In this document: positions 1-8,719 of the stretch, in pieces | How positions within the stretch are numbered: position 1 is the first letter of the stretch | How the letters are laid out: each line of letters starts with the position of its first letter | Source of the DNA: CAVPOO01 sp963707015 | Lineage (GTDB): Bacteria; Pseudomonadota; Gammaproteobacteria; Thiohalobacterales; Thiohalobacteraceae | Assembly (NCBI GenBank): GCA_963707015.1 | Contig: CAVPOO010000016.1 | Span: forward strand, 1 to 64,000 | DNA: 64,000 nucleotides | Reading direction: 5' to 3' | Translations under genes and position numbers: made by a program | Notes under the pieces: model-generated | What the model was told of the DNA's origin: nothing | Databases searched by the model: none | What the model saw: the letters and a program-made list of their open reading frames with translations, nothing else

Positions 1-1163
1 TCGTGCTGGTGGTGGGTGTGATCGCGGGTATCTTCGTTGTCGGGCGTTACCTCTTGCCGGCGGCGCTGGGCTATTGCGCGAGCCGGCGCCAGATGGACGC
101 CTTCGGGGTGCTCCTGTTTCTCGCGGTCCTCAGCGCCGCCTGGGCGGTGGACCGAGTCGGCATCTCCATGACACTCGGCGCCTTTCTGCTCGGGATGCTG
201 CTCTCGGCGACGGATTTCCGCTATCAGATCGAGGCGACGGTCGCCCCGTTCAAGCAGACCCTGATGGGCCTGTTTTTCATCGCGGTGGGCATGTCCATCG
301 ATGTAAGCGCCCTGCTGCGTGACTGGGAAGCGTTGCTTGTCCATGTCCCCGTCGTGTTGATGCTAAAGAGCGTGGTACTGATCGGGCTCGTCCTCGCTTT
401 CGGCGTCAGCCGCGCGGCCGCCATCCGAACAGGGTTCTATTTGTCCCAGGTGGGCGAATTCGCGTTTGTACTCCTCGGCGCGGCGGCCGTCGCCGGCTTG
501 CTGAGCGCCGGGGGGCACACCTTGGCCATGCTGGTGGTTGCCGTCAGCATGATCGCAACCCCGTTGCTGATCAAAGCGGGGGATCAACTGGCCAGTCGCC
601 TGCGGGCCATGCCCGCAAAAGCCGTAGCCGATCCGGCCGCCGACCTGGATCGCCATGTGGTGGTCGTGGGCTACGATGAAGTGGGGCAGCTCATCGACCT
701 GATGCTGGATAAGTCGAACATTCCCCATCTGGCCTTCGATCGGGATATCCGCCTGGTTCTTCAGGGCAAACGATCGGGCCGTAATGTTCACTTCGGCGAT
801 ATGTACAGTCCGGCCACGCAAGAGGCCGCAGGACTCGGTAGAGCTGCTGCTGCCTATGTGACATCGAGGGACATGGACCATGCCAAGGCTTTGGCTGTCA
901 CCTTGCATCGCCTCTATCCGAGCCTGAACGTCTACGTCCGCGTGCGCACACTCGAGGACCAGGATGCGCTGGTCGCCAAGGGCATCAAGCACGCGGGCAC
1001 AGGTTATATCGAGAGCACGTTGTTGCGCGGGAGCATGCTTCTGAAAGATCTCGGGGTGTCCGAGGACGCCGTCAGCGAACTGGTGAAAGAACTCCACCAG
1101 AACGACTACGGGTTGATTCGTGCCAGCAACGGCGAAGTTCAGGAATCGTCGCAACGCCGATAA
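1..1163 (+). CDS. Kef-type K+/H+ antiporter (CPA2) with RCK domain, 5' partial
   Basis: The gene enters from the left edge; its true start lies outside the window and the frame is open from base 3. About the first 200 visible residues are hydrophobic membrane segments of the CPA2 cation:proton antiporter fold (motif LGAFLLGMLLSATDFR). They are followed by a TrkA-N/RCK nucleotide-binding domain starting at VVVVGYDEVGQ. The usual GxGxxG of this fold reads GYDEVG here, so the middle glycine is replaced by Asp and NAD binding may be altered. KefB/KefC-like proteins of this build extrude K+ in exchange for H+ at the inner membrane. A P3A proton ATPase begins 52 bases downstream on the same strand, which suits a joint role in cytoplasmic pH and potassium balance. 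The family call is firm; substrate and gating are inferred. Confidence 0.85.
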   Translation, partial: VLVVGVIAGIFVVGRYLLPAALGYCASRRQMDAFGVLLFLAVLSAAWAVDRVGISMTLGAFLLGMLLSATDFRYQIEATVAPFKQTLMGLFFIAVGMSIDVSALLRDWEALLVHVPVVLMLKSVVLIGLVLAFGVSRAAAIRTGFYLSQVGEFAFVLLGAAAVAGLLSAGGHTLAMLVVAVSMIATPLLIKAGDQLASRLRAMPAKAVADPAADLDRHVVVVGYDEVGQLIDLMLDKSNIPHLAFDRDIRLVLQGKRSGRNVHFGDMYSPATQEAAGLGRAAAAYVTSRDMDHAKALAVTLHRLYPSLNVYVRVRTLEDQDALVAKGIKHAGTGYIESTLLRGSMLLKDLGVSEDAVSELVKELHQNDYGLIRASNGEVQESSQRR

Positions 1164-1215
1164 GGGTAAATCCAGCAGTGTCCTGCGTGTCAAGTGGAAT
1201 TACAGAGGAAACAGC

Positions 1216-3831
1216 ATGAACGAAGCACACGAGAAATCCGCAGCCGATAAACAATCGGCTTCCACAAACGACCTGGAGAAGGCGAGTCTCGACACCGTCT
1301 ACGCAACGCTCGCGACCTCCCCCAAGGGCCTCGCGTCGAGCGAGGCGAAGCAGCGGCTCGAGAAGTACGGCCGCAACGAGCTGGTAGAGGAAGAGGTCAG
1401 CGAGCTGCAGAAGTTGCTGCGCTTTTTCACGGGGCCCATCGCCTACATGATCGAGGCCGCCGCGGTGCTCTCGCTGTTGATGGGGCACTGGGCGGACCTG
1501 ACCATCATCCTGGTGCTGCTGTTCTACAACGCCATCTCGGGGTTCTGGCAGGAGCGCAAGGCCTCCGATGCCCTGGCCGCTCTGAAGGCGGGCATGGCCC
1601 CGAAGGCCACCGCGTTGCGCGACGGGAAATTCGGCGCCATCGACGCCGCCGAGGTCGTTCCGGGTGACGTGTTGCGTATCAAGCTCGGCGAGATCGTCCC
1701 CGCCGACGTGCGCTTCATCGACGGGGACTACATCAGCATCGACCAGGCCGCGCTCACCGGCGAGTCCCTGCCCGTGAGCAAGAAGGTCGGCGACGAGGGG
1801 TACTCCGGGAGCATCGCCAAGAAGGGCGAGATGGCGGCGGTGGTGATCGCCACGGGCAACAATACCTTCTTCGGGCGCACCGCCAGCCTGGTGGCGACCG
1901 CCGGCAAGGGCGTGTCCCATTCGGCGAAGGCCACCGCGCAGATCGGCGACTTCCTGATCTTCGCCTCGATCGCGCTCTGCGTCCTCCTGGTGCTTTACGA
2001 GCTTTATCAGGACATCGTGGTGCAGTCCGAGTGGCAATGGGCGGACATGGCCGACATCGCCCGAATGGTGCTGGTCCTGCTGATCGCCTCCATCCCGGTG
2101 GCGATGCCGACGGTGATCACGGTCACCAACTCCCTCGGGGCCCAGGCGCTGGCGAGGAAGAAGGCCATCGTCTCGCGGCTCGAGGCCATCGAGGAGCTGG
2201 CGGGCGTCGACATCCTCTGCTCGGACAAGACCGGGACGCTGACCAAGAACATCCTGACCCTCGGCGACCCGATCCTGTTCCAGGCCAAGTCCCCCGACGA
2301 GTTGATCCTGGCCGGCGCCCTGGCCTCGGAGAAAGGCAGCGAGGACGCCATCGACAAGGCGGTGAGCGGGGGGATGAAGGACCCCAAGGTGCTGGACGGG
2401 TACAAGGTAACGAAGTTCGTGCCCTTCGACCCGGTCGGAAAGCGCACCGAAGGACAGATAACCGATGCGCAGGGCAAGGCCTTGCGGTTCTCCAAGGGCG
2501 CGCCCCAGGTGATCGTGGACCTGTGCAAGCTCGATAGCGAGACCGCTGCCAAGGCGAACGGGACCGTAGCGGACCTGGCCGCCAAGGGCCTGCGCGCGCT
2601 GGGGATTGCGGAATCCACCGACGAGGGCAAGAGCTGGAGCCTCCTCGGCATCCTGTCGATGCTCGATCCGCCCCGGGACGACTCCAAGGAGACCATCGAG
2701 CACGCCAAGGAGCACGGGCTGCAGGTGAAGATGGTCACCGGCGACGACGTGGCCATCGGCAGCCAGATCTCCGGGCAGCTGGGCATGGGCACTCATCTGA
2801 TTGCGGCGGCGGACATGTTCACCAAGGACATGGACATGAGCCACCTGCCGGAGCCGATCACCGAGAACGTGGAAAGGGCGGAAGGTTTCGGGCGGGTGTT
2901 CCCCGAGCACAAGTACGCCATCGTGCACGCGTTGCAGGACCGGGGGCATGTGGTCGCCATGACGGGCGACGGCGTCAACGACGCGCCGGCGCTCAAGCAG
3001 GCGGACTGCGGCATCGCAGTCAGCGGGGCCACCGACGCCGCCCGCGCCGCCGCGGCCCTGATCCTCACCGCCCCGGGCCTGTCGACCGTCATCGACGCCA
3101 TCGACGAGTCCCGCAGGATCTTCGAGCGCATCATCAACTACGTTCTGTTCCGCGTGGCGATGACCCTCGACATCATGTTTGTCGTGGTGCTGGCCACCAT
3201 CTTTTTCGGCTTCTCGCCGTTGACCGCCGTCATGATCGTCCTGATCGCCCTGCTCGACGACATCCCCATCATGACCATCGCCTACGACAACACCCTGTTG
3301 CCGAAGGAGCCGGTACGCTGGCACATGCGGCGGTTGTTGCTCGTCTCCGGCTTCATGGGACTGATGGCGGTGGCGCAGACCTTCGGTCTGCTGGTCATCG
3401 GCATGGAATGGCTGAGCAACCCGGACTGGCAGGCCTGGATAACGCTGACCCAGGAGCAGATCCAGACGGTGGTCTTTCTGCAGATCGTCGCAGGCGGCCA
3501 CCTGCTCTACTTCGTCATGCGCTCCCGCGAGACCATCTTCAGCCCTCCCTGGCCCGCGGCGCCTGTGTTCTGGGCCATCGTGGGCACACAGCTATTCGCG
3601 GTCCTGATGGTCGGGTTCGGCTGGTTCGTGCCGGCCATCCCCTGGACCATCATCGGCCTGGTGTGGCTCTACATGCTGATCTGGATGATCGCCCTCGACC
3701 TGGTCAAGCTCGTGCTCTACAGCCGGTTGCGGCACGCTACCTCCCGCCCACATTGGTATCAGCGCTTCCTCAGGGGGCGGCACGCGGCGCGGGCGGTTGC
3801 GGAGGCGGCGAAGGCAAGCGCATATCACTGA
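1216..3831 (+). CDS. Plasma-membrane-type proton-efflux P-type ATPase (P3A)
   Basis: This is an 871-residue P-type ATPase. I chose the ATG at 1216, preceded by AGAGGAAA, over an upstream in-frame ATG at 1120 that lies inside the preceding gene. Visible signatures are the actuator loop LTGES (about residue 180), the phosphorylation motif CSDKTGTLTKN with the catalytic Asp at residue 337, and the hinge MTGDGVNDAPALKQAD. The M6 region reads LIALLDDIPIMTIAYDN, the form typical of bacterial P3A proton pumps. The protein hydrolyses ATP to drive H+ outward across the inner membrane. It lies between a Kef antiporter and a PPK2 kinase, so the block looks built for pH and energy homeostasis. The C-terminal tail is short and basic, without the long regulatory domain of plant and fungal enzymes. 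Proton specificity is inferred from family resemblance. Confidence 0.93.
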   Translation: MNEAHEKSAADKQSASTNDLEKASLDTVYATLATSPKGLASSEAKQRLEKYGRNELVEEEVSELQKLLRFFTGPIAYMIEAAAVLSLLMGHWADLTIILVLLFYNAISGFWQERKASDALAALKAGMAPKATALRDGKFGAIDAAEVVPGDVLRIKLGEIVPADVRFIDGDYISIDQAALTGESLPVSKKVGDEGYSGSIAKKGEMAAVVIATGNNTFFGRTASLVATAGKGVSHSAKATAQIGDFLIFASIALCVLLVLYELYQDIVVQSEWQWADMADIARMVLVLLIASIPVAMPTVITVTNSLGAQALARKKAIVSRLEAIEELAGVDILCSDKTGTLTKNILTLGDPILFQAKSPDELILAGALASEKGSEDAIDKAVSGGMKDPKVLDGYKVTKFVPFDPVGKRTEGQITDAQGKALRFSKGAPQVIVDLCKLDSETAAKANGTVADLAAKGLRALGIAESTDEGKSWSLLGILSMLDPPRDDSKETIEHAKEHGLQVKMVTGDDVAIGSQISGQLGMGTHLIAAADMFTKDMDMSHLPEPITENVERAEGFGRVFPEHKYAIVHALQDRGHVVAMTGDGVNDAPALKQADCGIAVSGATDAARAAAALILTAPGLSTVIDAIDESRRIFERIINYVLFRVAMTLDIMFVVVLATIFFGFSPLTAVMIVLIALLDDIPIMTIAYDNTLLPKEPVRWHMRRLLLVSGFMGLMAVAQTFGLLVIGMEWLSNPDWQAWITLTQEQIQTVVFLQIVAGGHLLYFVMRSRETIFSPPWPAAPVFWAIVGTQLFAVLMVGFGWFVPAIPWTIIGLVWLYMLIWMIALDLVKLVLYSRLRHATSRPHWYQRFLRGRHAARAVAEAAKASAYH

Positions 3832-3855
3832 AACCCAGACATCGGAGTCATTGCC

Positions 3856-4773
3856 ATGAATTACGTCAAGCAATTTCGCGTCAAGCCCGGTAGCAAGGTC
3901 GACCTCAGCAAGGTGGACGCCGGCTTCAAAGACAAACATGAATCCCACGAGCACGCCCTGCCGGAGATCGAGACCTACACCCAGAAGCTGCATGACCTTC
4001 AGTACCTCATGTACGCGGAGGGAAAACGCTCGCTGCTCATCTGCCTGCAGGGACGCGACGCTGCGGGCAAGGACGGCACCATCAACCACGTGCTCGGCGC
4101 CATGAACCCGCAGGGCTGCACGGTCACCGGCTTCAAGGTGCCTTCGAAGGAGGAGGCGGCCCATGACTTTCTCTGGCGCTATCACCAGCACACGCCGGAC
4201 AAGGGCCAGGTGGCCATCTTCAACCGGTCCCACTACGAGGACGTGCTGGTGGTTCGCGTGCACGACATGGTGCCGAAGCAGGTGTGGTCCGCGCGCTACG
4301 CGCAGATCAACGACTTCGAAAAGATCCTCGCGGACAACGGGACCCACATCCTGAAGTTCTATCTTCACATCGACCCCGACGAGCAGCTCGCGCGCTTCAA
4401 GCAGCGCATCGACGATCCGACCCGGCATTGGAAGATCAGCGACGGCGACTACGCGGAGCGCCCCTTCTGGGACGCCTATACCGAGGCGTTCGAGGATGCC
4501 CTGGGAAAGACCAGCACCGAGTATGCCCCCTGGTTCATCATTCCCTCCAACCACAAGTGGTTCCGCAACCTGGCCGTCTCCAGGATCGTTGCCGAGACCC
4601 TGGAGTCGCTGAACATGAAGTTCCCGGAACCGACGGTCGACATCGACCAGATCAAGCAGAAGTACCACGCGATCGCACAGGAGGAGAGAATCGGAGCAGA
4701 GCTGGCGCAGGGTAAGCGGGAGAAGAAGGCGTCGAAGAGCAAGAAAAAGAAGAACAAGAAGAATAAGAGCTGA
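3856..4773 (+). CDS. PPK2-family polyphosphate:nucleotide phosphotransferase
   Basis: This 305-residue protein has one PPK2 domain. The Walker A motif is GRDAAGKDG (residues 66-74), and the second conserved block NRSHYEDVLVVRVH lies around residues 124-137. The N-terminus (NYVKQFRVKPGSKVDL) and length match the single-domain PPK2 subgroup annotated as polyphosphate:nucleotide phosphotransferase. Those enzymes transfer phosphate between polyphosphate and AMP, ADP or GDP in the cytoplasm. The last ~20 residues are a lysine-rich tail that could bind polyphosphate or nucleic acid. The ATG lies 25 bases after the ATPase stop, so co-transcription is likely. A CHAD gene, a domain known to bind polyphosphate, lies three genes downstream, which supports a polyphosphate role for the cluster. 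The PPK2 subclass and preferred nucleotide cannot be settled by eye. Confidence 0.93.
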   Translation: MNYVKQFRVKPGSKVDLSKVDAGFKDKHESHEHALPEIETYTQKLHDLQYLMYAEGKRSLLICLQGRDAAGKDGTINHVLGAMNPQGCTVTGFKVPSKEEAAHDFLWRYHQHTPDKGQVAIFNRSHYEDVLVVRVHDMVPKQVWSARYAQINDFEKILADNGTHILKFYLHIDPDEQLARFKQRIDDPTRHWKISDGDYAERPFWDAYTEAFEDALGKTSTEYAPWFIIPSNHKWFRNLAVSRIVAETLESLNMKFPEPTVDIDQIKQKYHAIAQEERIGAELAQGKREKKASKSKKKKNKKNKS

Positions 4774-4800
4774 TCGGTTCCGCCGACGGAGGGCAGGTGA

Positions 4801-6105
4801 ATGATGGCGGACAGATGGGGCAGCTTACGCCTCACCATCGCTACCCTTCTGGCGGGCGTGGTCATCGGTGTGTTGGGCGCCTTATTCATCGGCACGCTGG
4901 GGCGAATGGATGGGCTGCGCCTGGCCTTGGTCGATTTCACCGCCGGCCAGTCCTTTCCCGGCTGGCTCGCGGCCGTGATTGTCGGCGTGTTGGGCGCGGG
5001 CAGTGCCGCCTGGCTGGCACATCGTTTTGCGCCGGATGCGCCTCAGGCGGCCGCGTCATTGATCCCGGACCCTCCTCGGCAGCCCACCTCGCCAGTCAGC
5101 GCCTTGACCGTCAATTTCGGCGGCACCGGTCTGGCCGTCGCGGCCGGGCTCGTGGTCGGACCCTCGCGCCCCGCGATCCAGATGGGCGGCGCGATCGGGC
5201 GACTCACCAGCCGCCTGCTGCGACTGAGCGCTTCGGACGCCGACCTGTTGATGGCGGCTACCGGTGGAGCCGGTGTCGCCACGATGTTCAATTCACCGCT
5301 CGGCTGCGCCGCTTACACGGTGGAGACGGTTCTCAAGCGCGTTGATCTGAGATTATCGCTGACCGCCCTTGGGGCCGGTGCTGCGGCGGTCGGGGTGTCG
5401 CGCCTGCTGACCGGACGCCACGTCAATTTCACGGTAGAGGCGCTGCCGGCATACAAGTTCGAGCACCTGTTTCTCTACCTGCTGCTCGGCGTCCTGATCG
5501 GCGGTCTCGCGCACCTTCATCTGCGCACCATCAAGTCATTCGCCGCGCTGGCCCAGCGCCTCCCTTTGCCGCGAGTGGCGCGTGCCGCCCTGATCGGCGC
5601 CGCTGTCGGGCTGTTGGCATGGTTTGCGCCAGGTCTGGTCGGAACGGGGGCGGCCTTGGTTCAGGGCGTCATCGACGGCAAGTTCGCGCTGTCGATGCTG
5701 GCGCTGGCGCTTCTGATCCGGTTCTTTCTCGGTCCTCTGTCGCTCGCCGCCGGGACTCCCGGCGGCTATTTCGCGCCCTCGCTGGCGCTTGGTGCCCTCT
5801 CAGGTGCGGTCTTTGCCGAGCTGGCAGGCGTGCTCCTGCCGGCAGCCGATCTACCGTCGACGGGCGCTTTTGCGTTAGTCGGAATGGCGGTGGCGTTGGC
5901 GGCCATTGCCCATGCCCCGTTCACGGGGATTTTGCTGGCCGTGGAGACCACCGGCGCGTTCATCATGGCGCTGCCGATGATCGTCGCCGTGTTCGGCGCC
6001 ATCGTGATAATCAGGTTACTGAAATCCCCCGTGCTCACCCACGGACTCGAGGCCGTGGAGGGAGCGGTTGCGGGCGGTGGCGACGGAGGCGCAATCCGTG
6101 CATAA
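4801..6105 (+). CDS. ClC-family chloride channel/transporter lacking both proton-coupling glutamates
   Basis: This 434-residue polytopic membrane protein has the ClC fold. The anion-selectivity segments can be recognised: GPSRPAIQMGG (residues 120-130) at the position of GREGP, FNSPLGCAAYTVET (163-176), and PGGYFAPSLALGALSG near the C-terminus. In the E. coli exchanger the gating glutamate (E148) lies in GREGP; here Ser122 takes that position. The internal proton glutamate (E203, second Glu of IIEEM) aligns with Thr176. Exchangers need both residues, so this protein should conduct Cl- passively or transport without proton coupling. There is no C-terminal CBS pair. The ATG at 4801 follows GGAGG by about 11 bases, and a second ATG follows immediately. 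The gene lies in a run of ion-handling genes, where it could supply charge compensation for the proton pump. Family assignment is strong; the mechanism is inferred. Confidence 0.9.
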   Translation: MMADRWGSLRLTIATLLAGVVIGVLGALFIGTLGRMDGLRLALVDFTAGQSFPGWLAAVIVGVLGAGSAAWLAHRFAPDAPQAAASLIPDPPRQPTSPVSALTVNFGGTGLAVAAGLVVGPSRPAIQMGGAIGRLTSRLLRLSASDADLLMAATGGAGVATMFNSPLGCAAYTVETVLKRVDLRLSLTALGAGAAAVGVSRLLTGRHVNFTVEALPAYKFEHLFLYLLLGVLIGGLAHLHLRTIKSFAALAQRLPLPRVARAALIGAAVGLLAWFAPGLVGTGAALVQGVIDGKFALSMLALALLIRFFLGPLSLAAGTPGGYFAPSLALGALSGAVFAELAGVLLPAADLPSTGAFALVGMAVALAAIAHAPFTGILLAVETTGAFIMALPMIVAVFGAIVIIRLLKSPVLTHGLEAVEGAVAGGGDGGAIRA

Positions 6106-6315
6106 GGGAACCTCAACGGGGTAGTGCTCGATGCCCCGGTCCACCTCCAGCTTCGAGCGGATCTTTCCCCGTCTTTGTCGCCACCTGCATCGGCGCAAGC
6201 GGCATCTGTGCCTGCGAGCTTGTTCGGCCCCTGACATTGCGCTCGCGTGCCTCGAAGCCGGGAGCGGCTTCGAGGCGGATACCATTTCCGCCGCTTATCC
6301 ATAGTGGAGGTTTTT

Positions 6316-7323
6316 GTGGAGGCTTATGCCGCGTGGGCCGGAATCTTTCTTTGTCTGAGCCAGTCCGCGATGTTATCCGGGCTGAACCTGGCTTGCTTCT
6401 CCATCAGTCGCATTCAGCTGGAGATCGAGGCAGCGCAAAAGAAAGAGGAGGCGATCAAGGTCCTCGACCTCAGAAAGGACGCGAACTTTCTGTTGACGAC
6501 GATTCTTTGGGGAAATGTCGGTGTCAACACCCTTCTGGCATTGCTCTCGGGCTCGGTGCTCGGGGGAATAGCAGCCTTCCTGTTTTCGACGGTGTTCATC
6601 ACCGTCTTTGCGGAGATTTTTCCCCAGGCCTACTTTTCCCGGAATGCCTTGAAAGTGGCTTCGCTGCTCTCACCCGTGGTCCGGTTCTACCAGTTTCTTC
6701 TGTACCCGGTCGCGAAGCCGACTGCCAAGATCCTGGATTTGTGGCTCGGGCCAGAAGGTGTTCACTATGTCCGGGAGGAGATGCTCAAGCAGTACCTCTT
6801 GAGAAGCATGGGCATGAGCGGCAGCGAGATCAGTGGGTTCGAGGGCAAAGGCGCGGTCAATTTTCTTGCCCTCGACAGCCGTCAGGTAGGCGACGAGGGC
6901 AGCATCCTGGCCCCCCACAGCGTCGTCCGGGTAACCGCGGTTGACGGGAGGCTGGCGCTTCCAGCGCCCGGGACGCCTGGCTGGAACGCTTTCGTCGCAC
7001 AGGTTCAGGCATCGGAGAAACGATGGGTCGTTCTCACGGATTCCACCGATGCCCCGCGGCTGTTGTTGGATACCGACCGGTTTCTGAGAGCGGCGTTTTC
7101 GTCATCCGAGAGCGACCTCGACCCCCGCGATCACTGCATCGAACCCGTCGTGACCACGAACCCAAACGACACCCTCGAAAAGGTGCTGGGGAATGCCAAG
7201 GTCCCGGGAAATGACTCTACCGAGCGAGGCATCATCCTGCTCTGGGGCAAGCAAAGGCGCATCATCACGCACTTCGACGTGCTCAAGCGTCTGTTCCAAG
7301 GCGTTCTCCCACCCACCCCTTAG
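6316..7323 (+). CDS. DUF21/CNNM-type (CorB-like) membrane protein with degenerate CBS region
   Basis: I chose the GTG at 6316, which has GTGGAGG five bases upstream, giving 335 residues; an ATG at 6247 is in frame but has no ribosome binding site. Residues 1-170 form a DUF21/CNNM transmembrane domain with about four hydrophobic segments. The C-terminal third (for example HCIEPVVTTNPNDTLEKVL) looks like a CBS-type regulatory pair. CNNM/CorB proteins are linked to Mg2+ export or Mg2+-dependent transport at the inner membrane. Mg2+ is the main counter-ion of polyphosphate, so a place between PPK2 and CHAD genes makes sense. The gene is ~210 bases downstream of the ClC gene and 23 bases before the CHAD gene. 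Confidence is high for the family and low for the transported ion. Confidence 0.8.
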   Translation: MEAYAAWAGIFLCLSQSAMLSGLNLACFSISRIQLEIEAAQKKEEAIKVLDLRKDANFLLTTILWGNVGVNTLLALLSGSVLGGIAAFLFSTVFITVFAEIFPQAYFSRNALKVASLLSPVVRFYQFLLYPVAKPTAKILDLWLGPEGVHYVREEMLKQYLLRSMGMSGSEISGFEGKGAVNFLALDSRQVGDEGSILAPHSVVRVTAVDGRLALPAPGTPGWNAFVAQVQASEKRWVVLTDSTDAPRLLLDTDRFLRAAFSSSESDLDPRDHCIEPVVTTNPNDTLEKVLGNAKVPGNDSTERGIILLWGKQRRIITHFDVLKRLFQGVLPPTP

Positions 7324-7346
7324 CACAACAGGAGGGCACCCGGACT

Positions 7347-8313
7347 ATGAGTCGCAAGAAGGCGAGAAAGGAGAGGCCGTTGCGCGCGGGTATGACGGTC
7401 AGCTCGGCGCTCGGGGCGATACTGCAAGACAGCTTCAATGATCTGACGCGGTGGGAATCCAAGGCGCGTTCGTGGGACGACATCGAGGGCGTGCACCAGA
7501 TGCGCGTCAACGCCCGCCGCATGCGCTCGGCCTTATGGTCTTTTCGCTCTTCGGTTCCCAAAGACGTGAGTTTGCACTGGAGGGAGGAATTGCGCTGGAT
7601 CGCGAGCCAGCTCGGGGATGCCCGTGACCTCGACGTGTTCATCGCCGAGGGACTGACACCTGCTCGAGACCAGGCGGCGCTGGCCGGCCGCGACGAGCTG
7701 ATGACCCTGGCCGAGCAGCGGCGAGCCGCGGCGAGCCGCGGCCTACGAGGTGGTCGGTGCGACGCTTGATAGTGATCGGTACGCCCAGTTCAAGCGGGAT
7801 TTTCCGGATTGGCTCTCGGCGCGGGCTTGGGAACAGATGAACCTCTCCGAGAAGCAGCGAAAGAAGCTCGACATCAAGATCGACACGTTCGCCCGGAAGC
7901 TTCTGGACCGCTTGGACGCTCGGGTTCTCGAGACCGGTAAAAACCTGGACAAGAACGATGTGGAGCAGATGCACCAACTTCGGATCGAGTGCAAAAAATT
8001 GCGCTACGCCGCGGAGTTCTTTGGCCCCATCATCCCCGGTCTCGATGCCTACATCAGGCATTTGAAGCAGCTTCAGGACGTGCTGGGCACGCTGAATGAT
8101 GTGTCGGTAATGTGCTGCCTGCTCAAAGAGCTGCTCGCGGGGCAGTCCGGCCCTAATGTATTCGGCTATGCATGCGCGATGGTTGCCTGGCGCACGAGGG
8201 AGGGCTGCACGCTACTGGCGAGCTTCGAAAAGCGTTGGCAAGCCTTCGTGCATCAGCGCCCGTTGAAAAGCAAGCGCGGGCGCGGATCGCGGCGATGGGA
8301 GCGATCGCGCTGA
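7347..8313 (+). pseudogene. CHAD-domain (polyphosphate-binding) protein, frameshifted by a 10-bp tandem duplication
   Basis: Two overlapping frames together make one CHAD protein of about 320 residues. The first (from ATG 7347) reads VHQMRVNARRMRSALWSF, the histidine/arginine signature of CHAD, and goes out of frame after AEQRRAAA. The second resumes at AYEVVGATLDSDRY and carries the second CHAD repeat (QMHQLRIECKKLRYAAEFF), ending at 8313. CHAD domains are conserved helical, positively charged modules that bind inorganic polyphosphate, in keeping with the PPK2 gene upstream. The frame changes exactly at a perfect 10-bp tandem repeat (7721-7740). Removing one copy restores a continuous reading AEQRRAAAYEVVGATL. 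The lesion looks recent because both halves are otherwise intact; it may be a real mutation, a phase-variable slip or an assembly error. Confidence 0.85.
7721..7740. repeat. 10-bp perfect tandem duplication breaking the CHAD gene
   Basis: Bases 7721-7730 and 7731-7740 are both GCGAGCCGCG. The unit is not a multiple of three, so the second copy shifts the CHAD frame by one. One copy gives an uninterrupted CHAD protein, so this is the cause of the frameshift. Confidence 0.95.
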
Positions 8314-8318
8314 GCTAG

Positions 8319-8504
8319 CCCCTGGACCTCGGGCGGCTCGTGCACGTGCTGGGCTCCGTCCCGAACGGGCTGCCGCAGATCGCGCTGCACCAGGTCGCAG
8401 AGAGCTACGCGCGCTTCCCCGGCTTTGCCAATGAGATTCAGAGCGTGTACCCGGAGCAGGTGGAAGGCCGCACCAGGCTGTACACCTACGTGGTCAGGGA
8501 ATGA
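8319..8504 (+). pseudogene. Orphan C-terminal reading frame (remnant of an unidentified gene)
   Basis: After the CHAD stop, a stop codon at 8316-8318 is followed by about 61 open codons ending at 8502-8504. The frame reads LHQVAESYARFPGFANEIQ and ends LYTYVVRE. The composition looks like genuine protein, with balanced hydrophobic and charged residues. There is no convincing start or ribosome binding site, and the first possible starts are internal GTG codons. I read it as the surviving 3' end of a gene whose 5' part was lost. I do not recognise the family. The next 215 bases, up to the Rap1a/Tai-like gene, hold no other feature I can support. Confidence 0.35.
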
Positions 8505-8719
8505 GCGCCGGACAGTGTGGTCAGAGACGGTTTCTTTAACAATTCATGGCAAGACAGCACATGACGCCGGAACGTTACCGTCTCTGTATCCGCTGTGCTT
8601 CAGGACCACCGCGGGTTTCTGCTAGAGTAGGTGTGCGGAAACGAACCGGCGGGTAGGTTAGGGCAGGGCTGTACACTTGGTACCGAGGTCAACGACCGGG
8701 AAAGCTGGGGAGAGAACAT

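Noticed and set aside
1072..3501. 809-codon minus-strand open frame opposite the proton ATPase
   Set aside because: It is antisense to a complete P-type ATPase and rich in Gly, Arg, His, Asp and Gln as GC-rich shadow frames are; no family features.
4284..4715. Plus-strand 143-codon frame inside the PPK2 gene
   Set aside because: Out-of-frame shadow of a fully supported gene.
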